From contig RPFO01001017.1 in NCBI GenBank assembly GCA_009746045.1, positions 62,001-126,000 of the forward strand: a stretch of DNA of 64,000 nt, given 5' to 3'. Below the pieces are notes generated by a model that worked only from the letters and a program-made list of their open reading frames with translations, did no database searches and was not told the DNA's origin. Below, in pieces: positions 43,868 through 54,400 of this stretch. The number at the start of each line of letters is the position of its first letter. Position 1 is the first letter of the stretch. Origin of the DNA: Mesostigma viride. Its lineage: Eukaryota; Streptophyta; Mesostigmatophyceae; Mesostigmatales; Mesostigmataceae. A program made the position numbers and the translations under genes.

Positions 43868-46800
43868 TCAGTGGTAGGAGAAGAGCCCCGCGTTCCCTTC
43901 CAGGCCAGCCCGGTGGTCCAAGTTGGGGTTGGGGCTGCGCGCCGTCTTCTTCCTGCAGTCACAAGCAGTAAATACCCACGCAGTGTCATGGATCGCAAGC
44001 ACACAGCACGCCATGGGGGGGTGGCCGGCCGTACAGGCCATGGGAGGGGAAGCAAACATAGGAGAACGCACGTGCACAAACCGTAGCTGGGGCGCACACT
44101 ATTGTTAACACTACTTCTACAAGGGGTACAATGGCACCTACGTGTGTGAATGTGTGTTAGCCTTTTCGTACCTTGTAATAATGATCTGTGTAGATACATG
44201 TTATTTCTACTCACATAGACAGTGGCAGGTTTACATCTCAATGTAGCTCCTGCCACCTGGCCAAGAAAAACTGGCCAAAGCTTTGGCCAAGACTGATCCG
44301 GATCAGGCCGCACCGGCCTCAAAAGGTATGTCACGTGAACCCTATGACCTAGCTATAGCGGCTACCCTTCCATCTCACTATAGAAACTATGTTCAGAGAA
44401 CCACGATTCTACCCACCCACAACAAAAACCCACCCACAACCCACCCCACCCACAGCAAAACCCCACCCACAACCCACCCCACCAACAACTAAACGCCACC
44501 CACAACCCACCCCACCCACAACTAACCGCCACCCACAACCCACCCCACCCACAACAAAACCCCAAGCACTACCCACCCCACCCACAACAAAACCCCACCC
44601 ACTACCCAACCCACCAACAACTAAACGCCACCCACAACCCACCCCACCCACAACAAAACCCCACCCACAACCCACCCCACCCACAACAAAACCCCAAGCA
44701 CTACCCACCCCACCCACAACAAAACCCCACCCACTACCCACCCCACCCACAACTAACCGCCACCCACAACCCACCCCACCCACAACAAAACCCCAAGCAC
44801 TACCCACCCCACCCACAACAAATCCCCACCCACTACCCAACCCACCCACAACTAACCCCCAACCACTACCCACCCCACCCACAACTACCCCCACCCACAA
44901 TCATCCCATGTTACCAAACGAATGCTTTGGGTTCATGACTGCTGTCGTTGTCCCCTACCACCCCCCTTCAACCAACCTCTCACCCATCATCTCTAATTCT
45001 TGCACGTCGGGCACGCCGGCATAAGCTCCTTTCCCTCACCATTTCCTATCTACCTACGATCTCAAACCCCTGTCCTATCACCTCGTAGGCAATGCTCCCC
45101 TTTCCTATCTACCTATGATCTCAAACCCCTGTCCAATCACCTCGTAGGCAATGCTCCCCCTACACCCCGCACATCTCACCCGTCGTCTTGCGCGAAAGGT
45201 ACGTGAGCATGAGCTCCTCAACACACGCCTGATCCCAAAATCCAGCTTATCGAGCATTTTAGCCAATCGAGCTTTCTAGCCGACGTGGGAGCCTTCCCCA
45301 CCTCTCGCCCGTCATCTTGCGCGTCGGGTACGTCGGCATGAGCTCCTTCTCCTTGGGCGGCGGCTGCTCCCGGAACCATGAGTGCTGTAACGCCTCGGCC
45401 GCGCTGATGCGCTTTGTCGGATCGTACGTGAGCAGGCGGTTGAGCAGGTCGAAGCCGGCGTCCGACAGAGTGGGCTTGCCGGCAAAGGAGGTCGCAGGGA
45501 ACTTGTCCCGCAGGTGGCTGTAGGGGTGCTGCGTGAAGTTGGCCTTGCGGGACAGCTCCGCAAAGCCGGGCCAAATCTTGTCGTTGGGGGTGCCCAGCAT
45601 CTTGAAGATCTGCCAGGGGGGGGGGGGGGGGGGGCAGGGGGTGAAGGGAGGGAGAGTGGGACATCGGCAGGAGGAAGCCGCATTGGGGTTAGTGGAAGAG
45701 GTGATGTGATACTCACGCATGGCACAAAAGCGGTGCACAAACTGCTTCATACGCGTGACATCGGCAGATGGGAAGTGGACAATGACGCCTGCCTACCCCT
45801 TCTCCTGACAAACCGCTCGTTACCGGCCCCACACACACACCTGATTCCGCTTTCATAGACCTTCACACTGTCACCTGGTCGATCTGGTGCAGCTTGCCTT
45901 AACACCCTCTTATCAACCCCTCATCTCGCATTAACTTAGAACCGCCCCTTACCTGGTCGATCTGGTCTAGCTTGCCTTAACAACCTCTTATCAACCTCTC
46001 ATCTCGTATTAACTTAGTACCGCCCCTCATCTGGTCGACCTGGTCCAGCTTGCCTTACCACCCTCTCATCGACCTCTCATCTCTTGTTAACTTAGAACCG
46101 CCAATCACCTGGTCGATCTGGTCCAGCTCGCGCTTGCCCTGGAAGAGCGGCTCCTTTGCCAGCAGCTCCGCAAATATGCACCCGACCGACCACATGTCGA
46201 TGGCTGTCGAGTACGTCTTCGTGCCCAGGAGCAGCTCAGGGGCGCTGTTGTGGTTGTTGGTGGTGGGTGGGTGGGTGGGTGGGTGGGTGGGTGGGTGGGT
46301 GGGTGGGTGGGTGGGTGGGTGGGTGGGTGGGTGGGTGGGTGGGTGGGTGGGTGGGTGGGTGGGTGGGTGGGTGGGTGGGTGGGTGGGTGGGTGGGTGGGT
46401 GGGTGGGTGGGTGTGGGTAGGGTGTGGGAAGGGGGGGATGGACGGAGGGGCATTAAGTCAGAGGTAGAGGATTGGGAACAGACCGTCAGCATTTGGGCAC
46501 TTGGCAGCAGCTCAGGCGCTTGAGGGTGGGGGGCAGCCTGACGATGTGTGTGTGTGCATGTGTGCGTGTGTGTGCTTGTGTGTGCATGTGTGCGTGTGGA
46601 CGGGTGGGCGGGTGGGCGGGTGGGCGGGCGGGCGTGTGTGTGCGCGTGTGTGTGCGTGTGTGTGCGCGCGCGCGTGTGTGGGTGTGTGGGTGTGTGGGTG
46701 GGCGGGCGGGCGGGCGGGCGGGCGTATGTGTGTGTGTGTGCGCGCGTGGGGGAGGGGGCGGGCGGGCGGGCGTGTCTGTGTGTGTGTGTGTGTGCATGTG

Positions 46801-49800
46801 TGCACATGTGTGTAAAGAGGGACGTCTTACAACTCTCTGTTAATGCTTTCTTATATTCCGTGCGGCCTAGCACACATGATTACTAGTACCCGATGGCTCT
46901 GATTGCGCGATGTTCTCACGAATAGCGACATGGGGGTTCTCACGAATAGCGACATGGGGGTTCTCACGAATAGCACTCACCGGTACCAGAGCGTGACGAC
47001 CATGTGCGTGTAAGGCTTTAGCGGGGACCCGTACTGCCGCGCGAGGCCAAAGTCACAGATCTTCAGCTCCCCCTTGTGGTTGAACAGCAGGTTGGACGTC
47101 TTGAGGTCGCGGTGGAGAACCCAGTGCTCGTGCAGGAAGGCGACGCCCTCCAGCAACTGCTGCATGAGGCACTTGACCTCGGACGTGGAGAAGCGCTGGC
47201 TCATCTCGCCCATGAGGGACTTGACGTCGTGGTCCATGAACTCCATGACCATGAAGATGCTGCAAGTTCCGAAATTTGAGCAGCAAGCCATCACAGTGTG
47301 GTGGCATCGTGAGCGGGGGTATGCCCATGAACTCCATCACCACCAAGATGCTGCGGGTGGGGGACACAGGATATAAATAGCACAGGATATCAACAGGATA
47401 TAAATAGCTCGCCGATCAGCCATGAAACAGCTAGGTAGGGGGGCGGTCCCTGGGGGGGATCCCTTGAGCTCCGTCACTCAGGCGTGCTCTGATCACATAA
47501 GCTCCATCACCATGCGCAGAACATCCGGCAGTGGTGCATGGCCATTCTGTCGTCTTCTGATAGAAAGGGTAGCGGAGCGTGGTCCACGAACACCATCAAC
47601 ATGAGCATGCGCCATGCTGTGGGTGGACAGGTTGCCATGCAAAGCAGTCGCGACAAGGAAGCAATAGCGACAACAACTAGCGCCGCTGCGCCACGCTGTA
47701 GTTCCCACACCACCAGACAGCACGCTCTCCTGCCCAGGCACTTGCCCCTCACCACCTGCCCTGCGTCACGCTACCGTACCTATGCTACCGCTTCCATGAC
47801 ACGGGCTCACCTGACCAGGCCCTTGGCCACCACCAACTGCCCGACATCACGCGACGTGCCTAAGCGACCGCTCCTAAATCGTGCTCACCTGTCCAGACTC
47901 TTGCCCACCACCACCTCCTTGACGTCCACGATGCACGGGTGGTGGAAGGAGAGCAGGATGTTGATCTCCCTCAGCGCGGTCTGGGGGAAACCCTCCTTCT
48001 CCTTCTCCATCTTCACCTTCTTCAGCGCGACGATCTCGCCCGTGGCCTGCGCGCCACCACATAGGTGAGGACCAACCGCAAAGTTGACCAAACAATAAAA
48101 CCAAATCATATGAGCTCGACAATCTCGCCCGTGGCCTGCAACCGCCGGTTAACCAACGGTTGGTTAGAAGCGATGAAAAGGGCACATAAATGTACCCATA
48201 AATGTACAGAACCCATGAATGTACAGTGAGAACTAACAAATCAATTAACACGTGGCACTGAGTATGCACAGGGAGGAGAAACAGGGAGGGCTAACTAATG
48301 AATTAACACGTGGCGGTAAGGATAAAAAGTTAGAATCAACAGGTCCAAGTTAAGGATGAACACGGAGGATGAACAGTAAGGCTCCGGTCGGACGAAACAA
48401 CAACAACAAAGACGGCCCATTATCCCTATCGGTCCCTGGGATCCTGCCAGACTGCCCTCCTCCCACCTGCCTGCACATTTGCTTACCAGCCAGCTGGGCG
48501 AGCAGTTACCAACTTTTTTGGCAACTGGCCCACTGACCCAACCCGACCCGCACCAATCAACCCGCCCGCCCGCCCGCCCGCCCGCCCGCCCGCCCGCCCG
48601 CCCGCCCGCCCGCCCGCCCGCCCGCCCACCCACCCACCCACCCACCCACCCACCCACCCACCCACCCACCCACCTTGTTGCGGGCGCGGTACACCACCCC
48701 GTACGTTCCCTCGTCGATGCGGTTGAGGCGCTCGTACTCGTCCACGTGGCGGCAGCTCTGCAACATGCTGATGTGGCGGCGGGGGTCCTCAGGCCGGTCA
48801 TCCCCACTCGTATCCTTGCCCCCGCCACCATCGTCGTCGTCCTCGTCATCATCCTGGGGGAGAGCAATGGGCACACATGGCGGGAGAAGTGGGCACACAT
48901 GGCGGGAGAAGTGGGCGCACATGAGCAGGGAGTGGCTGAACAGGGTGGACGAGGGTGGGGGCACGGGGGAGCAAGAAGAGGAAGGGGGGAGAAGGGGGCC
49001 AGGGGGGCAGTAGGGGCAAGGGGGGGCAAGGGGGGGCAAAAGGGGCAAGAGACATGACACTTTTCTGTAGCACCTTGCGCATGGCTGCGGGTGTAGGGCA
49101 CGCAAGACTCCATAATTGCATCAGTTTATGACCATTCGATGATAATGTCCTCCCTAATTGATTGTGGCTGGACCACCAAAGTGTTTCCACCTTCTTACAG
49201 GACCACACATCACCTCCTCCACCAACACACGCCGCAACAAGGCCAAATATAATCGGTGTCACCTACACCCAGACCCGACACCAGACCACACGGCGCACCC
49301 CCTCATCACACACGCGCCGCGACAAGGCCAAGCAGGATAAACCTAATCCTTGAACACGGTTAGAAAAGTCCCCTTCCACGCCTCACCTCCTCATCCGACA
49401 GCGCGGGCGGCCGCCCCACCAGCTCGTCGTCGCTGTCGTCGTTCTCGATATCCGCCCGCTCCCGCGCGTTCAGCTCCCGCTCGTAGTCCGACTCAGTGCC
49501 CCTCCAGCTCTTGCGGCGCGGTAGCGCCCCCTTGCCGCCCCCCTCCTGCTGCCGCGCCGCCTGCTCCTCCTTCTCCTGCTCTAGCTCTTGCTGCCGCCAC
49601 CCAACTACGCCATCCACATAGTCATTGTCCTCATCGCTGCCGCTACTGCTGCTGCTGTCACGGATGTCACGGCCCCGACGCGCGCCACCTGAGGGGTCCC
49701 TGGCCCCTCGCCGCCTCTTCCTGCTGCCGCTGCCAGAATCGTTGCCCGAAGCTGAGCCCGACCGGCTGCGGCTGCCTCGGCCGTCCGCGTCCCGCCGGCC

Positions 49801-50454
49801 TTTAGACTGGCGTCCGGAGTCATAGTCCCTGTGGGATGTTGACCGGGGGAGGGCGCCACTGGAGCGGGGGGCGTCATCCCATGCTACAGGGGAGTAACGG
49901 GAACGCTTTTGACCAGGGGCCGCCGGCTCGGCGTCCGCGTCGCCGCCGCGGTCGTATTCCGCGGGGCCGGCGTCGTCACCCGAGCGGCTATCGCCACTGT
50001 CCGCCGGGCTGGCATCCTGCCGGCTGCCGCCTCGGCTCCTATGGCGCGCCCTGCCTTGGGAATTGGAGGCCCCAAGGTCGTCGTCGCTGCCTCTGTCTCC
50101 GCCAGACGTCATCCCATCTCCATCGGACGCGCTTCTACGGCCGTAGGAAAGAGGTTGTCCCGCGGAGCCGTCTCTTCTGTCGTAGTCTCGACCGCCCCTG
50201 TCCCCCTGTTTGCCACGGTAACGATACGTTTCCCGGTCGCTATCTCCCCGATGCCTGTCCCGATCGCCTGGGTAAGCTACCCTCTCATCTTCCCGAAACC
50301 GCACCCGGTCTTTCTCTCCCTTCCGATCCCTCCTGTCATCGCGGTTTCTGTCGCTATATTCACCTCTACGATAATCGCGGCCGTCACCACCGCGCCCGAC
50401 ATCCCTCCTGGCTTCACTTCCCAGGTTGCTCTTACGAGCACCTTTCGGGTCCAT
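43868..50454 (-). CDS. CDK11: CDK11/CDKG (PITSLRE-type) cyclin-dependent kinase, seven exons
   Basis: Exons: 50454-49387, 48853-48674, 48046-47889, 47259-46981, 46244-46109, 45609-45302 and 43952-43868. All phases agree, giving 737 residues. Residues 1-356 are an Arg/Asp/Ser/Gly-rich, RS-like extension typical of CDK11 and plant CDKG kinases. The kinase domain starts near residue 395: glycine loop [13 protein letters not shown], catalytic K425 ([10 protein letters not shown]), cyclin-binding helix PQTALREIN where CDK11 has PITSLRE or [20 protein letters not shown], catalytic [10 protein letters not shown] (D520), [16 protein letters not shown] (D538), [26 protein letters not shown] and [15 protein letters not shown]. 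The last exon encodes a short Lys/Ser/Pro tail ending GLFSYH, like the SPxP..GLF end of plant CDKG. The family phosphorylates splicing and transcription factors with cyclin L in the nucleus. Every catalytic residue is present. The start is the first ATG of the open exon. Confidence 0.93.
44405..44905 (-). repeat. CCCACCCACAAC minisatellite in the last CDK11 intron
   Basis: Variable units built from ACCCACCCCACCCACAAC with AAAACCCC, TAACCGCC or TAAACGCC endings form about 500 bp of pure A/C-rich sequence on the plus strand, so the coding strand is G/T-rich. Open frames through it are compositional. Confidence 0.9.
44975..45222 (-). repeat. Two echoes of CDK11 exon 6 end, plus a 66-bp duplication
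   Basis: The exon end reads AAGGAGCTCATGCCGACGTA then CCCGACGCGCAAGATGACGG. One echo at 45222-45169 reads GAGGAGCTCATGCTCACGTA then CCTTTCGCGCAAGACGACGG. A second at 45032-44975 reads AAGGAGCTTATGCCGGCGTG then CCCGACGTGCAAGA. Between them a segment of about 66 bp (CCTATCTACCTACGATCTCA...) is present twice. Confidence 0.8.
45610..45636 (-). repeat. Poly-C tract at the acceptor of CDK11 exon 6
   Basis: About twenty C residues on the coding strand lie directly before TGGCAG, the acceptor of exon 45609-45302. It acts as an extreme pyrimidine tract and is likely length-variable. Confidence 0.8.
45871..46138 (-). repeat. 78-bp tandem echoes of CDK11 exon 5 end and donor
   Basis: The junction CTGGACCAGATCGACCAG then GTGATT (exon end 46109) is repeated at exact 78-bp steps, with plus-strand ACCTGG/ATCTGG anchors at 46107, 46029, 45951 and 45873. 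The echo donors read ATGAGG (lost), GTAAGG (intact, closer to consensus than the real one) and GTGACA (intact). Confidence 0.9.
46259..46419 (-). repeat. GGGT/ACCC tetranucleotide microsatellite at the acceptor of CDK11 exon 5
   Basis: About 38 GGGT units on the plus strand, ending 13 nt from the acceptor. On the coding strand it is a CCCA run before ACCAACAACCACAACAG. Confidence 0.95.
46540..46812 (-). repeat. GT-rich and GGGC-rich simple-sequence block in CDK11 intron 4
   Basis: Interspersed GTGTGT, GTGC and GGGCGGGC runs. Both strands are open over long stretches only because of composition. Confidence 0.85.
46918..46985 (-). repeat. 24-bp triplicate starting at the donor of CDK11 exon 4
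   Basis: The donor GTGAGTGCTATTC is followed by GTGAGAACCCCCATGTCG-CTATTC units, so the GTGAG motif recurs three times within 65 bp of the true donor at 46980. Confidence 0.75.
47325..47620 (-). repeat. Echoes of CDK11 exon 4 start and acceptor
   Basis: The exon starts after TTGCAG with CATCTTCATGGTCATGGAGT. Upstream on the same strand are CATCTTGGTGGTGATGGAGT (47350, with CCCGCAG before it), GCGCATGGTGATGGAGCTTA (47516) and CATGTTGATGGTGTTCGTGG (47602). Confidence 0.75.
47720..47840 (-). repeat. Two echoes of CDK11 exon 3 end and donor
   Basis: The exon ends GTGGTGGGCAAGAGTCTGGA then CAG and GTGAGC at 47889. Copies read GTGGTGGCCAAGGGCCTGGT then CAG and GTGAGC, ending at 47811 (78 bp away), and GTGAGGGGCAAGTGCCTGGG then CAG and GAGAGC, ending at 47730 (donor lost). 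Confidence 0.85.
48113..48142 (-). repeat. Echo of CDK11 exon 3 acceptor and first codons
   Basis: The real exon starts CGCAG then GCCACGGGCGAGATCGTCGC at 48046. The echo reads TGCAG then GCCACGGGCGAGATTGTCGA, starting at 48135, 89 nt upstream, with the acceptor intact. Confidence 0.85.
48565..48674 (-). repeat. GGGT/GGGC microsatellite growing from the donor of CDK11 exon 2
   Basis: The donor GTGGGT at 48673 is the first unit of a run of GTGG units that changes to GCGG units, about 105 bp in all, on the coding strand. Confidence 0.9.
49196..49386 (-). repeat. Degraded echoes of CDK11 exon 1 donor
   Basis: The exon ends GATGAGGAG then GTGAGGCGTGG. Within the intron are GATGAGGGGGTGCGCCGTGTGG and GGTGGAGGAGGTGATGTGTGG-type copies (each shorter than the whole unit), both preceded by TTGGCCTTGTYGCGGCG. 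Confidence 0.6.
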
Positions 50455-51441
50455 GGCCGTAATCCCCTTAACGCGAGGACATTCCTAACAAGCTCCCATG
50501 CGGGGTCTACTCTTTCGTGGTCCTAGAAAGTTCCACATGCTTAAAATCCCGATAGCGCCACAAATTGAATAGCCTTTGGATATGAAGGATTTAAAGCACG
50601 TTAATCACGTCAGTGCGCTGCCATTCTCCCAAACTGCCCGGAATTCTGGCAATGTCCTTGTAGTTGTGCAGCGAAGTGGCTGTTGCACACACCCCTGTTT
50701 TTTCACGTTTTGGTTTCACGTTAACGGTGAGTCATGCTTGCGTGCGTCTCATCAGAGACTGAACGCAGCCTGGCAGCCTGGAAGGACTCTCAGGAGTGTG
50801 CAGCCTTTACGGATACTGTTGTGTAGAACTACCCCTGTACGTCCGTGTAGGTTTATGCTCGTGTTCATTGGCCAATACTAGAAAAGGGTCCGGCGCGCCA
50901 GTGCCCCGGCAAAGCCTATTTAGTATCTACCTCTAGATACCTCCCTTAGCAACTTACCGTCTTGCATTCGTCCCTCACTGGCAAAGCCACAACGAACAAC
51001 GCTGGTATGCGTCCAGCTCAGCTCGCTTGTGCCCATTTCCGTGGCAGGGCAGCTGTGGCCATGCCCGTGCGTTCCGCTGCTGCCATCTGGCTTGTGGCTC
51101 CCCGTTTCAGCAGCTTCTCGACATATATTGACACGACATAAATATTAGCCTTTCCTACTATCCTGATTTAGTATAGGCGAAAAACGAGGATTGAGTAGGC
51201 AGTTCGCTCTACGAAGCCGGGCCCTGATTGTTTTATTGCTGCATTTTTGAACTGAGGACGAAGTCGGTTTGCAAACAAGTTCGTGTCATTACAACTAGAG
51301 AAGAGACTGTGGGCTTTAGAGTTGGCAGCAGCCAAAGAGCAGCATTTTCCAGATTGATGGGATTGTCCGAGGGAAAGGCGCTGCTGTAAGAGGACATTTG
51401 TACACAAGATCCTGCTATTCTATACTTCCTCCTCAATCAAA
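50455..51441. promoter_or_regulatory. Divergent intergenic region between CDK11 and the DUF445-like gene
   Basis: The kinase starts leftward at 50454 and the next gene rightward at 51442, so about 1 kb should contain both promoters. I see no exon, TATA box or repeat I would stand behind. Confidence 0.4.
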
Positions 51442-54400
51442 ATGAACTCTGCAAGGGAAAGAATGCTCTCTGAAGGGAAAGAAATGTCCAGGATGGTTGA
51501 CTCGTCCGAGGCAGATCCTGAGAATCCCACAGAGTTATCCAGATTCAGCACGGATGCGATTCCAACGTCCTCTAATTAGTAAGCACATACACGACGTCTT
51601 ATCACGCACGCCTATATTTGTCGTGATACATTCTGGTTGACTGATTTGTGGTTCCCCACCAGAGGCTCATATTCGATGATAGAGGCATGTCAAAATTGAA
51701 GTTTGCGCTTCCTTCTTTCCATTTGTTGAAATGTGCAAGATACAGTCTTAGGCTTTATGTGTGATAGCCTGAGTTAGGAAGCTGGTCAGACATGACGAGA
51801 AGAAGTGCATCAGCCCCATCGCAGAATGGATGTGTGAAATTGCCCAGCTCTATAGCACGCGTGCAGTACTGGCCTTGATCTATTGCAAGCAACAGAAAAA
51901 TGTTCGTGCTTGACAAGAGGGGCGAATGAGCATGTACTCACAGCTGATCCAAACAAACGCTGGACCAACATAGGGTGTGATGCTGTTGTAATAAAATCAT
52001 GGTACACCAGCATTGGGGTTATAAGGGGTTATAATGTGTCCACAGTATGCCCTTGGAAGCCTCGCTGGGGACTGAATACCACTCACTGGTAGCACCCAGC
52101 CATGTACCACACCCAGTATGGTATCCAATTTTCACAGTCAGGTAGTCCGTAACCGGACCGTGTAGCGGCACACGGGAAGCAATCCAGTGATACAAGTTAG
52201 CAATAGAATCAAGCAACAAGTATGAAAAGGGGGCAGCTGCCTTCTCAATAACTGCCTCTATGTATAGATATACGTTGATGTGCTAATGTGCTGCCCTCGT
52301 GCTGCCACACTCCCCGCTCCGTTTTGTCATATGGCAGCGACAGCTGCCATGTGATGTTCGGATGGGCTGCCCTGCTGCCATCAGGCCCTAGACTTGACAT
52401 TATTATGCCCTGCTCCTGTGCTGCACCCTGCTCCTGTGCACATGCCCTCGCTTTCTGATGAGCCCTGGTCTTGTCATATGCCTGCTTCTGTGGTCCGCCA
52501 GCAACAGCCGTGACGACGCCAGTGACGACGAGGCAACACTGGATGCCATGTGCTTCCAGTACTCCAAGCCGGTGCGTCCCACGTATTTATAATCGTGACA
52601 ATATATATTCGTTGAGAATGATAAATTACGGAGGTGAGATTGGCACGCAACATAAGGAAAACCCCGAAAAGAAGATGAACCCTGAAGAAATTAATAGTAA
52701 TATATATGAATGTATATGTACGGCCTTGTGCAGCTGGCGTGATCCTTGGATGTCCGTGTCAGATTACTTAATTTCTTCAGGGTTCTTCTTCTTTTCGGGG
52801 TTTTCCTTATGTTGCATGCCAATCTCACCTCCGTAATTTATCATTCTCAATGAATATATATGTATACGGTTTGTTTATTTTTACGTGGGTGCCTTTACTC
52901 TGCTGTAAGTAATTATATTTTTAAATATATATACGGATATATACGTACGTACTCATCATTAATGATTGATGAATATGCCGGTAGCTTCTGAGCTTTCTTA
53001 TTTTCTGTGTTCCGCGGAATCTCAGATTTGGGCCGCTAGCGTTTTCACGTTTGTTGCTTTCTGATCTGACGACAATGTACTAGTATATGAATATACTACT
53101 ATGTACTATATACTATATACCATATACTACCATATACTACTATCATTGTATCAAGTCAACATGTGCCTTGATCGGCACAATGGGATGGTACTCCCGAGTC
53201 CTGCCTGCCGGGCAATGTGGGATAACGCACGCCGTGCCCCGCTGCGAGATTCATTCCTAAACATAAAGCTGCAAGTGACACAGCGGCTATGTCACACGCC
53301 TCTGCAACACCGGCATGCTATAGCGACCAGGCACTGCTAGTCCATGCTGGGCGTGCGGTAACGGGCCTGCCCTGGTCTGACATGACAGCTCAGCTCTCCT
53401 TGTGCATGACGGCTCGCCATCTGTTCCAGTAAGTTACTGGTTATGACTCAAATATATCTTTTGTATGGGTGTTGACCGATGCCGGCCCCCCTTTCACGTC
53501 TGTGCACATCATAAATACATATTGTTAGATGACGTCCTCTGTTTGGGCGTCATCCGACCAGCCCGCCTTCGCGTGTGCGTGCCCTTGGCGCGCATGCAGG
53601 CTACCCTGTCGGGTGCAGTGCTAGTCACTTGGTGTCTGTCGATCCTTCCCTGTTGTCCGGTGCTGGCACACATCTTTACTACAGTTGAGGGGTTGTATAC
53701 ACAATCACACGCGCACACACACACACACACACAACAATATACTATACTATACTTTAGTGACCACACAAACAGATGAGCATGTGCATGCTAATGCCAGTTC
53801 CCTCGATTGAATGGTTTACATGACGGGCTGTCTTACCTGCTGTTCGTGGGGTGGACCACATGACGGGTTGTCTCACCTGCTGTTGGTGGGGTGGACCACA
53901 TGACGGGTTGTCTCACCTGCTGTTGGTGGGGTGGACCACGGTGGAACATGACGGGTTGTCTCACATGCTGTTGGTGGGGTGGACCACATGACGGGTTGTC
54001 TCACCTGCTGTTGGTGGGATGGACCACGGTGGAACATGACGGGTTGTCTTACCTGCTGTTGGTGGGATGGACCACGGTGGAACATGACGGGTTGTCTCAC
54101 CTGCTGTTGGTGGGGTGGACCACGGTGGAACATGACGGGTTGTCTCACCTGCTGTTGGTGGGATGGACCACGGTGGAACGTGACGGGTTGTCTCACCTGC
54201 TGTTTGTGGGGTGGACCACGGTGGAACATGACGGGTTGTCTCACCTGCTGTTGGTGGGGTGGACCACGGTGGAACATGACGGGTTGTCTCACCTGCTGTT
54301 GGTGGGGTGGACCACATGACGGGTTGTCTCACCTGCTGTTGGTGGGGTGGACCACGGTGGAACACGACGGGTTGTCTCACCTGCTGTTGGTGGGGTGGAC

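Noticed and set aside
45259-45301. Unspliced end of CDK11 at 45259
   Set aside because: Splicing at GTGGGG (45301) to the acceptor at 43952 restores a CDKG-like C-terminus in matching phase, whereas the unspliced tail resembles nothing.
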